This document shows positions 28,561-36,329 of a stretch of DNA of 64,000 bases, piece by piece. The notes below the pieces were generated by a model. It worked only from the letters and a program-made list of their open reading frames with translations. It had not been told where the DNA came from and made no database searches. The DNA comes from Chryseobacterium soli. GTDB taxonomy: Bacteria; Bacteroidota; Bacteroidia; Flavobacteriales; Weeksellaceae. Location: positions 124,001 through 188,000 of the forward strand of contig NZ_JPRH01000006.1 of the NCBI RefSeq assembly GCF_000737705.1, read 5' to 3'. The position numbers were made by a program, and so were the translations under genes. The first letter of the stretch is position 1; every line of letters starts with the position of its first letter.

Positions 28561-29718
28561 TTATTTTATTATTTCATCCAGAATTGTATTCAGGGCAGCA
28601 AGGTCTTCTTTCATTACATGGGAATAAGGATCCTGCGCTTTTTTAATAAGACTGACTGCTTCTTGAATCATTTCAATAGGTTTCCCGGTTTTCAACTGAA
28701 GTTTTTTAATAAAATCTTCATCCAGATTCTGAGTATCAATTAAAAGATCCAATCGAATTTTGTGTAAGAAATACTGGGCTTTTTTGGCCATCATATCATG
28801 GAAATCGCCTTCCTGTAAATAAAGGTTTCCGATACTTTTTACAAAATCTACCGAAGTATTCTTTAGAGGTTCAATAATGGGAACAATACGCTGTTTTCTT
28901 TTGGCATTAAAAAAGATAAACAAAACCAATCCTCCCAAAAATAGCCACCAGGCATATTTAAGTGCGGGATTTGATAAGATAAACCTCATAAAAAACCGCG
29001 AAGTTTTTGTATTGCTTTCTACAAACCAAAGGGTTTCTTTATCCTGAAGATACGAAAAAACATCCTGAGTATATTTTATATTTCCCGGTTTCAGAAGATA
29101 ATAATTCGTCAGGAAAAGAGGTTCGCTGTGAACGTAAATATTTCCTTTTCCAAATTTAACTTTAATAAAATTAGCCTGATCTCCATTATCTTTTTCAATG
29201 GTTTTGCCCAAGACTTCCACCTGGGGTTTAATGAAGGTGAATCCTCTACCTGACGGAAATTTATCTAATTTAATAAAATCATTCTGATATTGTTTATCGG
29301 TAAGTTTCAGGACATTTTCCTCCTTAAAAGAGATGTCTGAATCATAGTACCCGATACTGTCTGAAATTTCTCTCGGAATATCATTTACAATCAGCATCGC
29401 ATCGGAACCTTTTGAAACCTCATCAAGGATTTTTCTCCACGATTCTTCATCAATGTCACTTTCAATAACCAGAATATTATGCGGTTTTTTAGGATGCTGG
29501 TTGTAATAATCGTACGGAGTCTGTTCAATTTTTTTCAGATTGTTTTTAAAAAGGTCTTTCACTTCATTATTAAAAACAAACAATCCGAAAGGTGTTTTTT
29601 TATTGACATCAAAATTTTTTCTCCAGTCCGTAGTTTCTTTTTTATTCACTTCAAGCAACGCCAGAATAACCATCACCACGATGAAGATTACAGCATATAT
29701 TTTGAAAGTTTTGTTCAT
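28561..29718 (-). CDS. DUF4350 domain membrane protein
   Basis: A 385-residue protein with an N-terminal membrane helix (about 5-22). A mixed domain follows, containing KKTPFGLFVFNNEV and HNILVIESDIDEESWRKILD. A second helix sits near 250-270 (ALKYAWWLFLGGLVLFIFF), followed by a basic cytosolic tail with RKQRIVPIIEPL and helices. DUF4350 proteins accompany MoxR/DUF58/DUF4129 clusters; their molecular role is unknown. It lies 13 bases downstream of the DUF4129 gene. Confidence 0.85.
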   Translation of the reverse strand: MNKTFKIYAVIFIVVMVILALLEVNKKETTDWRKNFDVNKKTPFGLFVFNNEVKDLFKNNLKKIEQTPYDYYNQHPKKPHNILVIESDIDEESWRKILDEVSKGSDAMLIVNDIPREISDSIGYYDSDISFKEENVLKLTDKQYQNDFIKLDKFPSGRGFTFIKPQVEVLGKTIEKDNGDQANFIKVKFGKGNIYVHSEPLFLTNYYLLKPGNIKYTQDVFSYLQDKETLWFVESNTKTSRFFMRFILSNPALKYAWWLFLGGLVLFIFFNAKRKQRIVPIIEPLKNTSVDFVKSIGNLYLQEGDFHDMMAKKAQYFLHKIRLDLLIDTQNLDEDFIKKLQLKTGKPIEMIQEAVSLIKKAQDPYSHVMKEDLAALNTILDEIIK

Positions 29719-29731
29719 AGTAAAAGTTTAA

Positions 29732-30529
29732 TTACGGTTTAAATGCCTGATATTGATTTTTAAAATTCTGATATCCCTGTTCATCAATATTGAATTCTCC
29801 ATACCATACATAATCGAAAATGTAAGACAGATTGAAAAATTCATTTTTGAGATGGGGAGCTTTTAATTCCGCTCCATATTCTTTGTTGGTTTTTTCAGGG
29901 TTCCAATTGATTAATTTTTTATCGCTTAATTTCTTCAGTACAAATAAAAACTGATACCGAACGGCAGACCGGTAATCGCCGGATCTCTCAAATTGAGCAA
30001 TACTTTCCGGAAAGTTAATTTCATGAATATTTTCATGGAGTTCTTCTGCATTGATCTCTACTTTCTTATTTTTTTTGCCAAAGAAAAAGTTTCCATCTTT
30101 TCCAAGGATATATCTGACGATAAAATACAGCAAAAAGCCCACAAGAAGAATAGCAAAAAGCCGAATGACTATACTGGCTGCATTAGCAGATTTAGTAAAC
30201 GCTGTTTCTCCAAAAATACTTTGCAGGAATTGATCTAATTTCCGTAAAAGCTTTTGAAAAAAAGATTCTCTGGGCTTAGAAACAGTATAATCGTATTCAT
30301 TCCCTTTGTATCTTGACTGGAGATTTTCTTTAAATTTCTTAGGATACACTGTATTTTCAGAAACAGGATTCCTCAACAAAACAGAATCCGCCCGAAGCAT
30401 ATTTCTATAATGCCCTGAGCTCAGAGAATCTTCCATATAGCTTTCAACCACAGTTGTTGCACTGTCGCTTTGAGCATATACCGATTCTACCGAAAAAAAG
30501 ATCAGTATGAAAAAAAGAAATTTATTCAT
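29732..30529 (-). CDS. DUF4129 domain membrane protein
   Basis: About 265 residues from the chosen start (MNKFLFFILIFF), which gives a proper signal peptide ending VYAQ; the longer in-frame start would precede the signal. After about 100 extracytoplasmic residues comes one membrane helix (LFAILLVGFLLYFIVRYIL). A cytosolic C-terminal DUF4129-like helical region follows (YRSAVRYQFLFVLKKLSDKKLINW, then DYVWYGEFNI). Its start overlaps the end of the next upstream gene by 8 bases, showing translational coupling. Confidence 0.85.
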   Translation of the reverse strand: MNKFLFFILIFFSVESVYAQSDSATTVVESYMEDSLSSGHYRNMLRADSVLLRNPVSENTVYPKKFKENLQSRYKGNEYDYTVSKPRESFFQKLLRKLDQFLQSIFGETAFTKSANAASIVIRLFAILLVGFLLYFIVRYILGKDGNFFFGKKNKKVEINAEELHENIHEINFPESIAQFERSGDYRSAVRYQFLFVLKKLSDKKLINWNPEKTNKEYGAELKAPHLKNEFFNLSYIFDYVWYGEFNIDEQGYQNFKNQYQAFKP

Positions 30530-31484
30530 TAAATCCGATGGTTTCAATTTCTGCAAGTTCTACTTTTTGATGAAGATCTGTCCGGCTGTCATAATACATT
30601 AACCCTGAATTGATAAAGATTAAATTCGAGAGGAAAAATGAGATCAGCATTGAAATTCCGTAAAATATGAAGAAGATAATCCCTGCTACCCCTGCAAAAG
30701 CATCTTGTCCGGAACTTCCATCAGGAATTGTCGTAAGCGCTGATCCATAAGTAAACATCATCGGTATCAGTGTGAAAATAGAAGTTATCACATATAAAAT
30801 GATGGATACCACAATGGTTGCTCCCCAATATTTCCAATATGGTGATTTTTCTCTCCCATTCGGATAAGAAAACTGCGATCTGATGGCATAACTTAAGCTT
30901 TCAAAGAAACCTCTGTCTGTATTGAAATAATCAAACATCAAAAATATCACGACATTAAAAAGTGTAGGATATACCAGCAGCAACAGGAAGAATCCGATAA
31001 TGATCAGCAGCAGTGCATAAGAGATTCCCAGTACAAAGAAGGACAGCGGCGTGACAATAAACATCATTCCTAAACAAAGAATAATAATTCTGCCTGCATT
31101 TTTCTTAAAATCACCCAGAATCTCATCAGATTTCACCTTCTCAGCTCCCTGAGCAATTCTTTTAAGATAAAACACGGGATATAAATAATTGACGATCATC
31201 AGTACTGCAAAAAGCACAAATATCAATCCTCCTACAATGACGAGCATTCCGGCGTTATCAGAAAAATACCTTTCGAAGTAGTAGCTTTCACCGCTAAGAT
31301 TTGAACCAGCAAGCTGTCCGAAAATCTCTCTGAATCCGAAAATAACCACTGCTATCATCAAAATAATCAGCAGACCATTGATAAGCAGATAGTTTTTAAA
31401 ATAATTTTTACCGTATATTTTGAAAAAGTTGAAACTGTCGCTGATAAAAGTTCCAAACTCCCTTTTCTTATAAAATTGCATCAT
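30522..31484 (-). CDS. Polytopic membrane protein of the moxR cluster
   Basis: About 320 residues with some six or seven membrane helices (for example LLIILMIAVVIFGF, VIVGGLIFVLFAVLMIVNYLY, IILCLGMMFIVTPLSFFVLGI). It also has a cytosolic entry segment FYKKREFGTFISDSFNFFKIYG. It resembles DUF4013/glycerophosphodiester-phosphodiesterase membrane-domain proteins, but the assignment is loose. I start at the first of two adjacent ATGs, since the further upstream start overlaps the SpoIIM gene more deeply. It overlaps both neighbours by a few bases. Confidence 0.75.
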   Translation of the reverse strand: MMQFYKKREFGTFISDSFNFFKIYGKNYFKNYLLINGLLIILMIAVVIFGFREIFGQLAGSNLSGESYYFERYFSDNAGMLVIVGGLIFVLFAVLMIVNYLYPVFYLKRIAQGAEKVKSDEILGDFKKNAGRIIILCLGMMFIVTPLSFFVLGISYALLLIIIGFFLLLLVYPTLFNVVIFLMFDYFNTDRGFFESLSYAIRSQFSYPNGREKSPYWKYWGATIVVSIILYVITSIFTLIPMMFTYGSALTTIPDGSSGQDAFAGVAGIIFFIFYGISMLISFFLSNLIFINSGLMYYDSRTDLHQKVELAEIETIGFNE

Positions 31485-32451
31485 TTGTTGGTGTATTAAT
31501 TTTTTTATAGACAATGGACGGGTAAATGAAATAGTAAAATCCTATTATAACCAAAGACCCGAAAATAATAATAAGATTCAATATGAGCGGCATTTTCAAG
31601 GCATGTCTTGTAACGTATCCTTCGATAATTCCCGCACAGATGGTAAAGGGAACCGTGCTTAAGAATATTTTAAAGGAATCTTTAAAACCGCTTTTAAAAG
31701 AATTGAATCTTGATAAGGTTTTAGGAAATAAAATAGAGGCCCCAAGAATCAATCCGCACATAGCTTCCACCACCATTGAAAAGATCTCAAAAACTCCGTG
31801 AAGCCAGATTCCTCTTGCACTATCCATTAAGGCTCCGTAATCATAGAAAAAATACTGGAATGACCCCAGCATTACACTATTGGAAAGAAGCGCATACAGC
31901 GTTCCTATTCCTCCGGCAATCCCATAGAGATATAATTTAGCACCTACTCCGATATTATTAAAAATAATTCCTATCGTACTGCCCCATGTGGAACCGCTCT
32001 GATAAACTCCTACTGCATTCCCTTTTTTGATGTTTTCAATCGTTTCATTCACATACCCTTCTCCAAGAATGATATTCGTGAAATCTTTATCATATATTGC
32101 GGAAAGAACGCCTATGGAAGTAAATAAAATGAAGAAAATAAAAGCATACATCAAATACCTCCGATACTGATACACCAGTAAAGGCGCTTCTGTTTTGAAG
32201 AAATACAACAGCCTGTTTTCTTCCACACGTTTCGTTTTATAAATCTTCTGAAATATTTGGGAAGAAAGGTGATTCAGATATACAGTCGTATTGCTTTTAG
32301 GGTAATAAGTCTGTGCAAAAGAAAGATCATTGATGAGATTGATGTACAGCGAAGACAGGTCATCAGGATTTTTTTTGATTTTCCCTTGAATAACCTGTTC
32401 TATTCCCAACCATTTTTCTTTATTTTGTTTAATAAAATAAACTTCTCTCAT
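31468..32451 (-). CDS. Stage II sporulation protein M-like membrane protein (SpoIIM/DUF95)
   Basis: A 327-residue polytopic protein with the SpoIIM core: GIWLHGVFEIFSMVVEAMCG (conserved His/Glu helix) and further helices to the end. In Bacillus SpoIIM belongs to the engulfment peptidoglycan machinery. In non-sporulating bacteria this homologue sits with RDD and MoxR/DUF58 genes and has no known role. I take the ATG that gives MREVYFIKQNK. First gene of the leftward cluster; its start is 27 bases from that of the divergent RDD gene. Confidence 0.88.
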   Translation of the reverse strand: MREVYFIKQNKEKWLGIEQVIQGKIKKNPDDLSSLYINLINDLSFAQTYYPKSNTTVYLNHLSSQIFQKIYKTKRVEENRLLYFFKTEAPLLVYQYRRYLMYAFIFFILFTSIGVLSAIYDKDFTNIILGEGYVNETIENIKKGNAVGVYQSGSTWGSTIGIIFNNIGVGAKLYLYGIAGGIGTLYALLSNSVMLGSFQYFFYDYGALMDSARGIWLHGVFEIFSMVVEAMCGLILGASILFPKTLSRFNSFKSGFKDSFKIFLSTVPFTICAGIIEGYVTRHALKMPLILNLIIIFGSLVIIGFYYFIYPSIVYKKINTPTNDAIL

Positions 32452-32478
32452 AATTGTAAGGCTAAAATAATAAAAAAT

Positions 32479-33228
32479 ATGTCTCAAATTGCGATAAATA
32501 CTTCACAAAATGTAAATATTAACTTTACCACCGCCAGCGTTGGAGAAAGAATGCTTGCTTTCATCATTGATCTTCTGATAAAAGTGGCATACGCAGTTGT
32601 TGCTTTGTATTTATTTTTTAGTGTTTTTGATTTAGGCTATATATTGACCGGGCTTGATCAATGGTCGCAAATGGCTATCTATATTGCCATTACATTTCCT
32701 ATTTACATTTACCCCGTTGTTTTGGAAAGCCTGATGGAGGGACAGACTCCCGGCAAAAAAGCCATGAAAATCCGGGTGGTAAAAATTGATGGATATCAGG
32801 CCAGTTTTGGAGATTATCTGATTCGATGGGTATTCAGGCTGATTGATACTTCTTTTGCCGGAGTGGTTGGTTTGATCTCAATGATCGTTTCAAAAAATAA
32901 TCAGCGGTTAGGAGATATTGCTTCCGGTACCGCCGTGATTTCACTCAAAAATAACATCAATATTTCTCATACAATCTTAGAAAATATCCATCAGGATTAC
33001 GTTCCTTCATTTCCTCAGGTAATTGCTCTGAGTGATAACGACATGAGAATTATTAAAGATAATTATACAAAAGCCCTTAAAATAGACGACAGACAGGTAA
33101 TCAGCAAGCTATCAGATAAGATTAAAAGTATTTTAAAACTGGATGTTGATGCCGTAAAAATGACGGAAAGGCAGTTTATTAATGTGATCATCAAAGATTA
33201 CAATTACTATACTGGGAAAGATAATTAA
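32479..33228 (+). CDS. RDD family membrane protein
   Basis: A 249-residue protein (start MSQIAINTSQ). The RDD motif reads GERMLAFIIDLLIKV near residue 22, and two to four helices span about 20-150, with the usual YPVVLESLMEGQTPGKKAMKIRVV and RLGDIASGTAVI. RDD proteins are proposed transporters or partners of envelope complexes. The C-terminal 90 residues are soluble and acidic. It is divergent from, and functionally linked by synteny to, the SpoIIM/MoxR operon. Confidence 0.9.
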   Translation: MSQIAINTSQNVNINFTTASVGERMLAFIIDLLIKVAYAVVALYLFFSVFDLGYILTGLDQWSQMAIYIAITFPIYIYPVVLESLMEGQTPGKKAMKIRVVKIDGYQASFGDYLIRWVFRLIDTSFAGVVGLISMIVSKNNQRLGDIASGTAVISLKNNINISHTILENIHQDYVPSFPQVIALSDNDMRIIKDNYTKALKIDDRQVISKLSDKIKSILKLDVDAVKMTERQFINVIIKDYNYYTGKDN

Positions 33229-33241
33229 AGCTCAATGTACA

Positions 33242-33262
33242 ACTCCATTTGATAGCTGGAGT
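33242..33262 (+). terminator. Possible weak terminator after the RDD gene
   Basis: A 6-bp stem ACTCCA/TGGAGT with a 9-base loop 13 bases past the stop; the T run is poor. Confidence 0.3.
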
Positions 33263-33361
33263 GACTTTGAAAATTGATATTGCTTCTGAAAACATTCGTG
33301 TTATTTATGTTTCACAAAAGGTCGGTGCAATTTTTGTATTTCCATTAACAAATTATTGATT

Positions 33362-33652
33362 ATGAAATTTGACAACAATAAATCAGGAAACGGCGGTGTT
33401 ATTACGCTCAACAACGAAGTAAAAGAAGTAGGAAGGCTTACCTATACTATTTTCCCTGAAGACAATAAACTGATTATTTCTTTCGTACTGGTACATCCGG
33501 AATTTGAAGGAAGGGGAATGGGAAAATTTTTGGTTGAAGAAGCCCTGAAATTTTCAAGGGAAAACAACTGGAAAGTATATCCGCACTGTTCCTATGCAAG
33601 AGCTGTGATGACGAGAATGACCGATGTAGATGATATTTTCTTAAAGAATTAA
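33362..33652 (+). CDS. Small GNAT-type N-acetyltransferase (YjdJ-like)
   Basis: A 96-residue minimal GNAT of the YjdJ/GCN5-related group. LIISFVLVHPEFEGRGMGKFLV holds the acetyl-CoA pyrophosphate loop (GRGMGK), and VYPHCSYARAVMTR gives the family's C-terminal Cys/Ser motif. The substrate is unknown. I chose ATG over a TTG two codons upstream. The last codons overlap the end of the convergent glycosyltransferase gene by 12 bases. Confidence 0.85.
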   Translation: MKFDNNKSGNGGVITLNNEVKEVGRLTYTIFPEDNKLIISFVLVHPEFEGRGMGKFLVEEALKFSRENNWKVYPHCSYARAVMTRMTDVDDIFLKN

Positions 33653-34612
33653 AACTTCATTCACCAGTATATCTTCAATATTATCCGGGTAGTTTACCTT
33701 GAGATGATGATCAGAAGCTACCCAATTCATGATCTCTTCAAGTTCTAACACTTTAGAATTAGGAATTCCCATTTGATCTAAAGCGCAGGCATTACATTCC
33801 TGTTCGTATTGGTTATGAATGGGAATCACGAATAATTTCTTATCCATAAAAAGTGCCTCTGCCGGGCTCTCAAAACCGGCATTGCATAAAATCCCTTCAC
33901 AGCTTTCAAAATATTTGAGGTATTGAATTTCGTCGATAGGAAAAACTTCTACATTTTTCACTTTAACCTGTTGTTTACTGTATTTTGAAAATACTTTCCA
34001 TTCAACAGGAATCTGTCGCAAAATTTTAATAATATTCTCATCGGCAAAACTGGGAAGATAAACCAAATAATATCCTTTTTTCTGCGGATTAAGATTTCTT
34101 ATTTTTCTTCTGATAACCGGCTTTTTAATCTGAGGATGATAATTTTCAAAATGAAACCCTATTTTTCTGTCACTGGGAACATAATATTTTAAGATCAATT
34201 CTCCCAGGAAGTCTTTTTTTTCAGGTTTTGGAGTTTCGGCAAAGCTCATAGATGCCTGATGGCTAAGTTCAATCATCGGTAATTTCTTCAATTTACAAGC
34301 CCAGCCGGTGAGAGGTTCATAATCGTTAATGATGAGATCATACCGGGAAAGCTCAAGTTCCCTGATTGTTTTAGCAGCTTCCAGAAATTTATTTTCAGTA
34401 AACGTTTTGCGGTAGGATAAACCGCCTGTTTTGTTATAAAGCAGAGAAATGCCCTTATGTTGATAGTTAATATCAAAATCAGCCTTTAATTGCGATTGAT
34501 GCCCACTGATTAAAGTGTCTACCGAAGCGTATTTTTTAAGAATAGGAATAATTTCCTGTGCTCTTGCTACGTGACCGTTTCCGGTACCCTGAAATGCATA
34601 TAAAATTTTCAT
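33641..34612 (-). CDS. GT28-like glycosyltransferase family protein
   Basis: A 323-residue GT-B-fold protein. The N-terminal FQGTGNGHVARAQEIIPIL is the glycine-rich GxGxGH-type start seen in MurG/MGDG-synthase relatives. The C-terminal NAGFESPAEALFMDKKLFVIPIHNQYEQ is the nucleotide-sugar binding part. A UDP-sugar-dependent transfer to a lipid or envelope acceptor is inferred. Its ATG directly abuts the stop codon of the LpxH-like gene with no gap, so the two are cotranslated and probably act on the same lipid pathway. Confidence 0.8.
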   Translation of the reverse strand: MKILYAFQGTGNGHVARAQEIIPILKKYASVDTLISGHQSQLKADFDINYQHKGISLLYNKTGGLSYRKTFTENKFLEAAKTIRELELSRYDLIINDYEPLTGWACKLKKLPMIELSHQASMSFAETPKPEKKDFLGELILKYYVPSDRKIGFHFENYHPQIKKPVIRRKIRNLNPQKKGYYLVYLPSFADENIIKILRQIPVEWKVFSKYSKQQVKVKNVEVFPIDEIQYLKYFESCEGILCNAGFESPAEALFMDKKLFVIPIHNQYEQECNACALDQMGIPNSKVLELEEIMNWVASDHHLKVNYPDNIEDILVNEVLIL

Positions 34613-35437
34613 TTAGGAAAAATTGGTAACTATTTTTAAAAGTTCAGAATTATCCATATCCTGAATATCTTCTGTTCCATCATCTTGAAGCAGATGTTTA
34701 TGTTCATCATAATAAAAAATAGTCCATTCCTTTTCATTGTATTCCAGGGCAGACAGGTTTTCTATCCAGTCTCCGGAATTAAGATAAGTACAGGATCCTT
34801 TTTTATTGATTACTTTCCGAATCTGAGGCTGATGAATATGTCCGCAGATTACGTAGTCATAATGATTGTCAATAGCCAATTCGGAAGCCGTCAGCTCAAA
34901 GTCGCCAATATACTTCACGGCTTTCTTTACATTGTTTTTGATTTTCTTTGAAAATGAATACTTTTCCCGTCCCATTTTCTCCAAAAACCAATTGACCATA
35001 TTATTGATGATGATTAGCAGATCGTAGCCTTTGCCGCCGAGTTTGGCAATCCATTTAGAATGCTGGACTGATGCATCGAAAACATCCCCATGAAAGATCC
35101 AGGTTTTCTTTTGATCAATATCCAGACAGATTTTATTGCAGACCTTTAATTTACCCAATTCAAAATCGGTAAACTTCCGGAACATTTCATCATGATTGCC
35201 TGTGATATAGTAGACTTCCGTACTTTTAGTAGCCAACGAAAGAATCTTCTTGATCACTTTCAAATGAGGTTTAGGGAAGTAAGACTTTTTAAACTGCCAG
35301 ATATCAATAATGTCTCCATTCAAAACCAGAGTCTTAGGTTGAATAGAATTCAGATATCTCAGCAATTCTTTAGCCTTACATCCATAAGTTCCCAAATGAA
35401 CATCCGAAATAACAACTAGCTCTACGTTTCTTTTCAT
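34613..35437 (-). CDS. LpxH-like metallophosphoesterase
   Basis: A 274-residue calcineurin-like phosphoesterase of the UDP-2,3-diacylglucosamine diphosphatase group. Metal-binding motifs in order are SDVHLG, LNGDIIDIW, TGNHDEMF, WIFHGDVFD and CGHIHQP. LpxH hydrolyses UDP-diacylglucosamine in lipid A synthesis, but related members act on other pyrophosphates, so the substrate is not settled. I take ATG (MKRNVEL) over a TTG four codons upstream. It abuts the downstream glycosyltransferase. Confidence 0.82.
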   Translation of the reverse strand: MKRNVELVVISDVHLGTYGCKAKELLRYLNSIQPKTLVLNGDIIDIWQFKKSYFPKPHLKVIKKILSLATKSTEVYYITGNHDEMFRKFTDFELGKLKVCNKICLDIDQKKTWIFHGDVFDASVQHSKWIAKLGGKGYDLLIIINNMVNWFLEKMGREKYSFSKKIKNNVKKAVKYIGDFELTASELAIDNHYDYVICGHIHQPQIRKVINKKGSCTYLNSGDWIENLSALEYNEKEWTIFYYDEHKHLLQDDGTEDIQDMDNSELLKIVTNFS

Positions 35438-35494
35438 AGTTTTATGCAAAGAAACTAATTGAAAGTTAATTATATATGAATGCTATATTATTTT

Positions 35495-36235
35495 TTAGAG
35501 AGTGTTCATTAACTCTTCTGTGATTTCCATATTGTGATAAACGTTCTGCACATCATCATCTTCTTCAAAACGCTCAAGCATTTTCATGTTAGCCTTAAAC
35601 TGATCTGCATTCACTTCTTTCGTATTGTTGGCAATTCTTTGAAGTTCTGCACTTTTAGCTTCCACTCCAAGTTCATCCAGTTTATGAGACATAGATCCAA
35701 AATCTTCAAAAGCAGTCGTAATCATTACTTCTTCTTCATCCTGATCTACATCTTCAGCACCTCCATCAATCATTTCCATTTCGAAATCATCCCAATCCAT
35801 TTTGATTTGGGCCTTATCAATACTGAAAATACCTTTTCTATCAAAGATAAATGCTAGCTCCCCATTTTTCCCAAGGTTACCGTCGAACTTATTAAAAATA
35901 GCTCTTACGTTGGCAACAGTTCTTGTTGTGTTATTGGTGGTACATTCTACAAAAAATGCAACACCACCCTGTCCATATCCTTCATAGGTAATCTCCTCAT
36001 AGTTTTCTGCATCAGCACCACTCGCCTTTTTGATGGCTCTTTCCACATTGTCTTTTGGCATATTCGCGCCTTTTGCATTCTGGATGCATCTCCTTAATGC
36101 AGGATTAGCTTCCTGATCTGGTCCACCAGCTTTTACTGCTAATGCGATATCTTTTCCAATTTTAGAAAAAGTTTTGGCCATTTTATCCCAACGGGCCATT
36201 TTAGAAGCTTTTCTATATTCAAATGCTCTTCCCAT
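35495..36235 (-). CDS. yebC: YebC/PmpR family regulator or ribosome-associated factor
   Basis: A 246-residue protein covering all three YebC domains: MGRAFEYRKASKMARWDKMAKTF at the start, ALRRCIQNAKGANMPKDNVERAIKKA, YEGYGQGGVAFFVECTTNN and the acidic C-terminal part. YebC proteins have been described as DNA-binding regulators, and more recently as factors helping translation of proline-rich stretches. It has a full TAATTTTG -7 element upstream and is a single-gene unit. Confidence 0.95.
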   Translation of the reverse strand: MGRAFEYRKASKMARWDKMAKTFSKIGKDIALAVKAGGPDQEANPALRRCIQNAKGANMPKDNVERAIKKASGADAENYEEITYEGYGQGGVAFFVECTTNNTTRTVANVRAIFNKFDGNLGKNGELAFIFDRKGIFSIDKAQIKMDWDDFEMEMIDGGAEDVDQDEEEVMITTAFEDFGSMSHKLDELGVEAKSAELQRIANNTKEVNADQFKANMKMLERFEEDDDVQNVYHNMEITEELMNTL

Positions 36236-36254
36236 TTTTATTTTAAATTTTCAA

Positions 36255-36262
36255 CAAAATTA
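36255..36262 (-). promoter_or_regulatory. -7 promoter element of yebC
   Basis: TAATTTTG on the minus strand, a full TAnnTTTG match, 19 bases before the ATG. No clear -33 TTG. Confidence 0.55.
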
Positions 36263-36283
36263 CTTAAAAGTATACGAAAAAAA

Positions 36284-36310
36284 AATACCCCCAAAAAAAT
36301 TGGAGGTATT
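36284..36310 (-). terminator. Terminator of the OmpA-like gene
   Basis: An 11-bp stem (one mismatch) AATACCCCCAA/TTGGAGGTATT, followed on the minus strand by a long T run, 20 bases past the OmpA stop. Confidence 0.8.
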
Positions 36311-36329
36311 TATTATTTAGAAAAATTAA

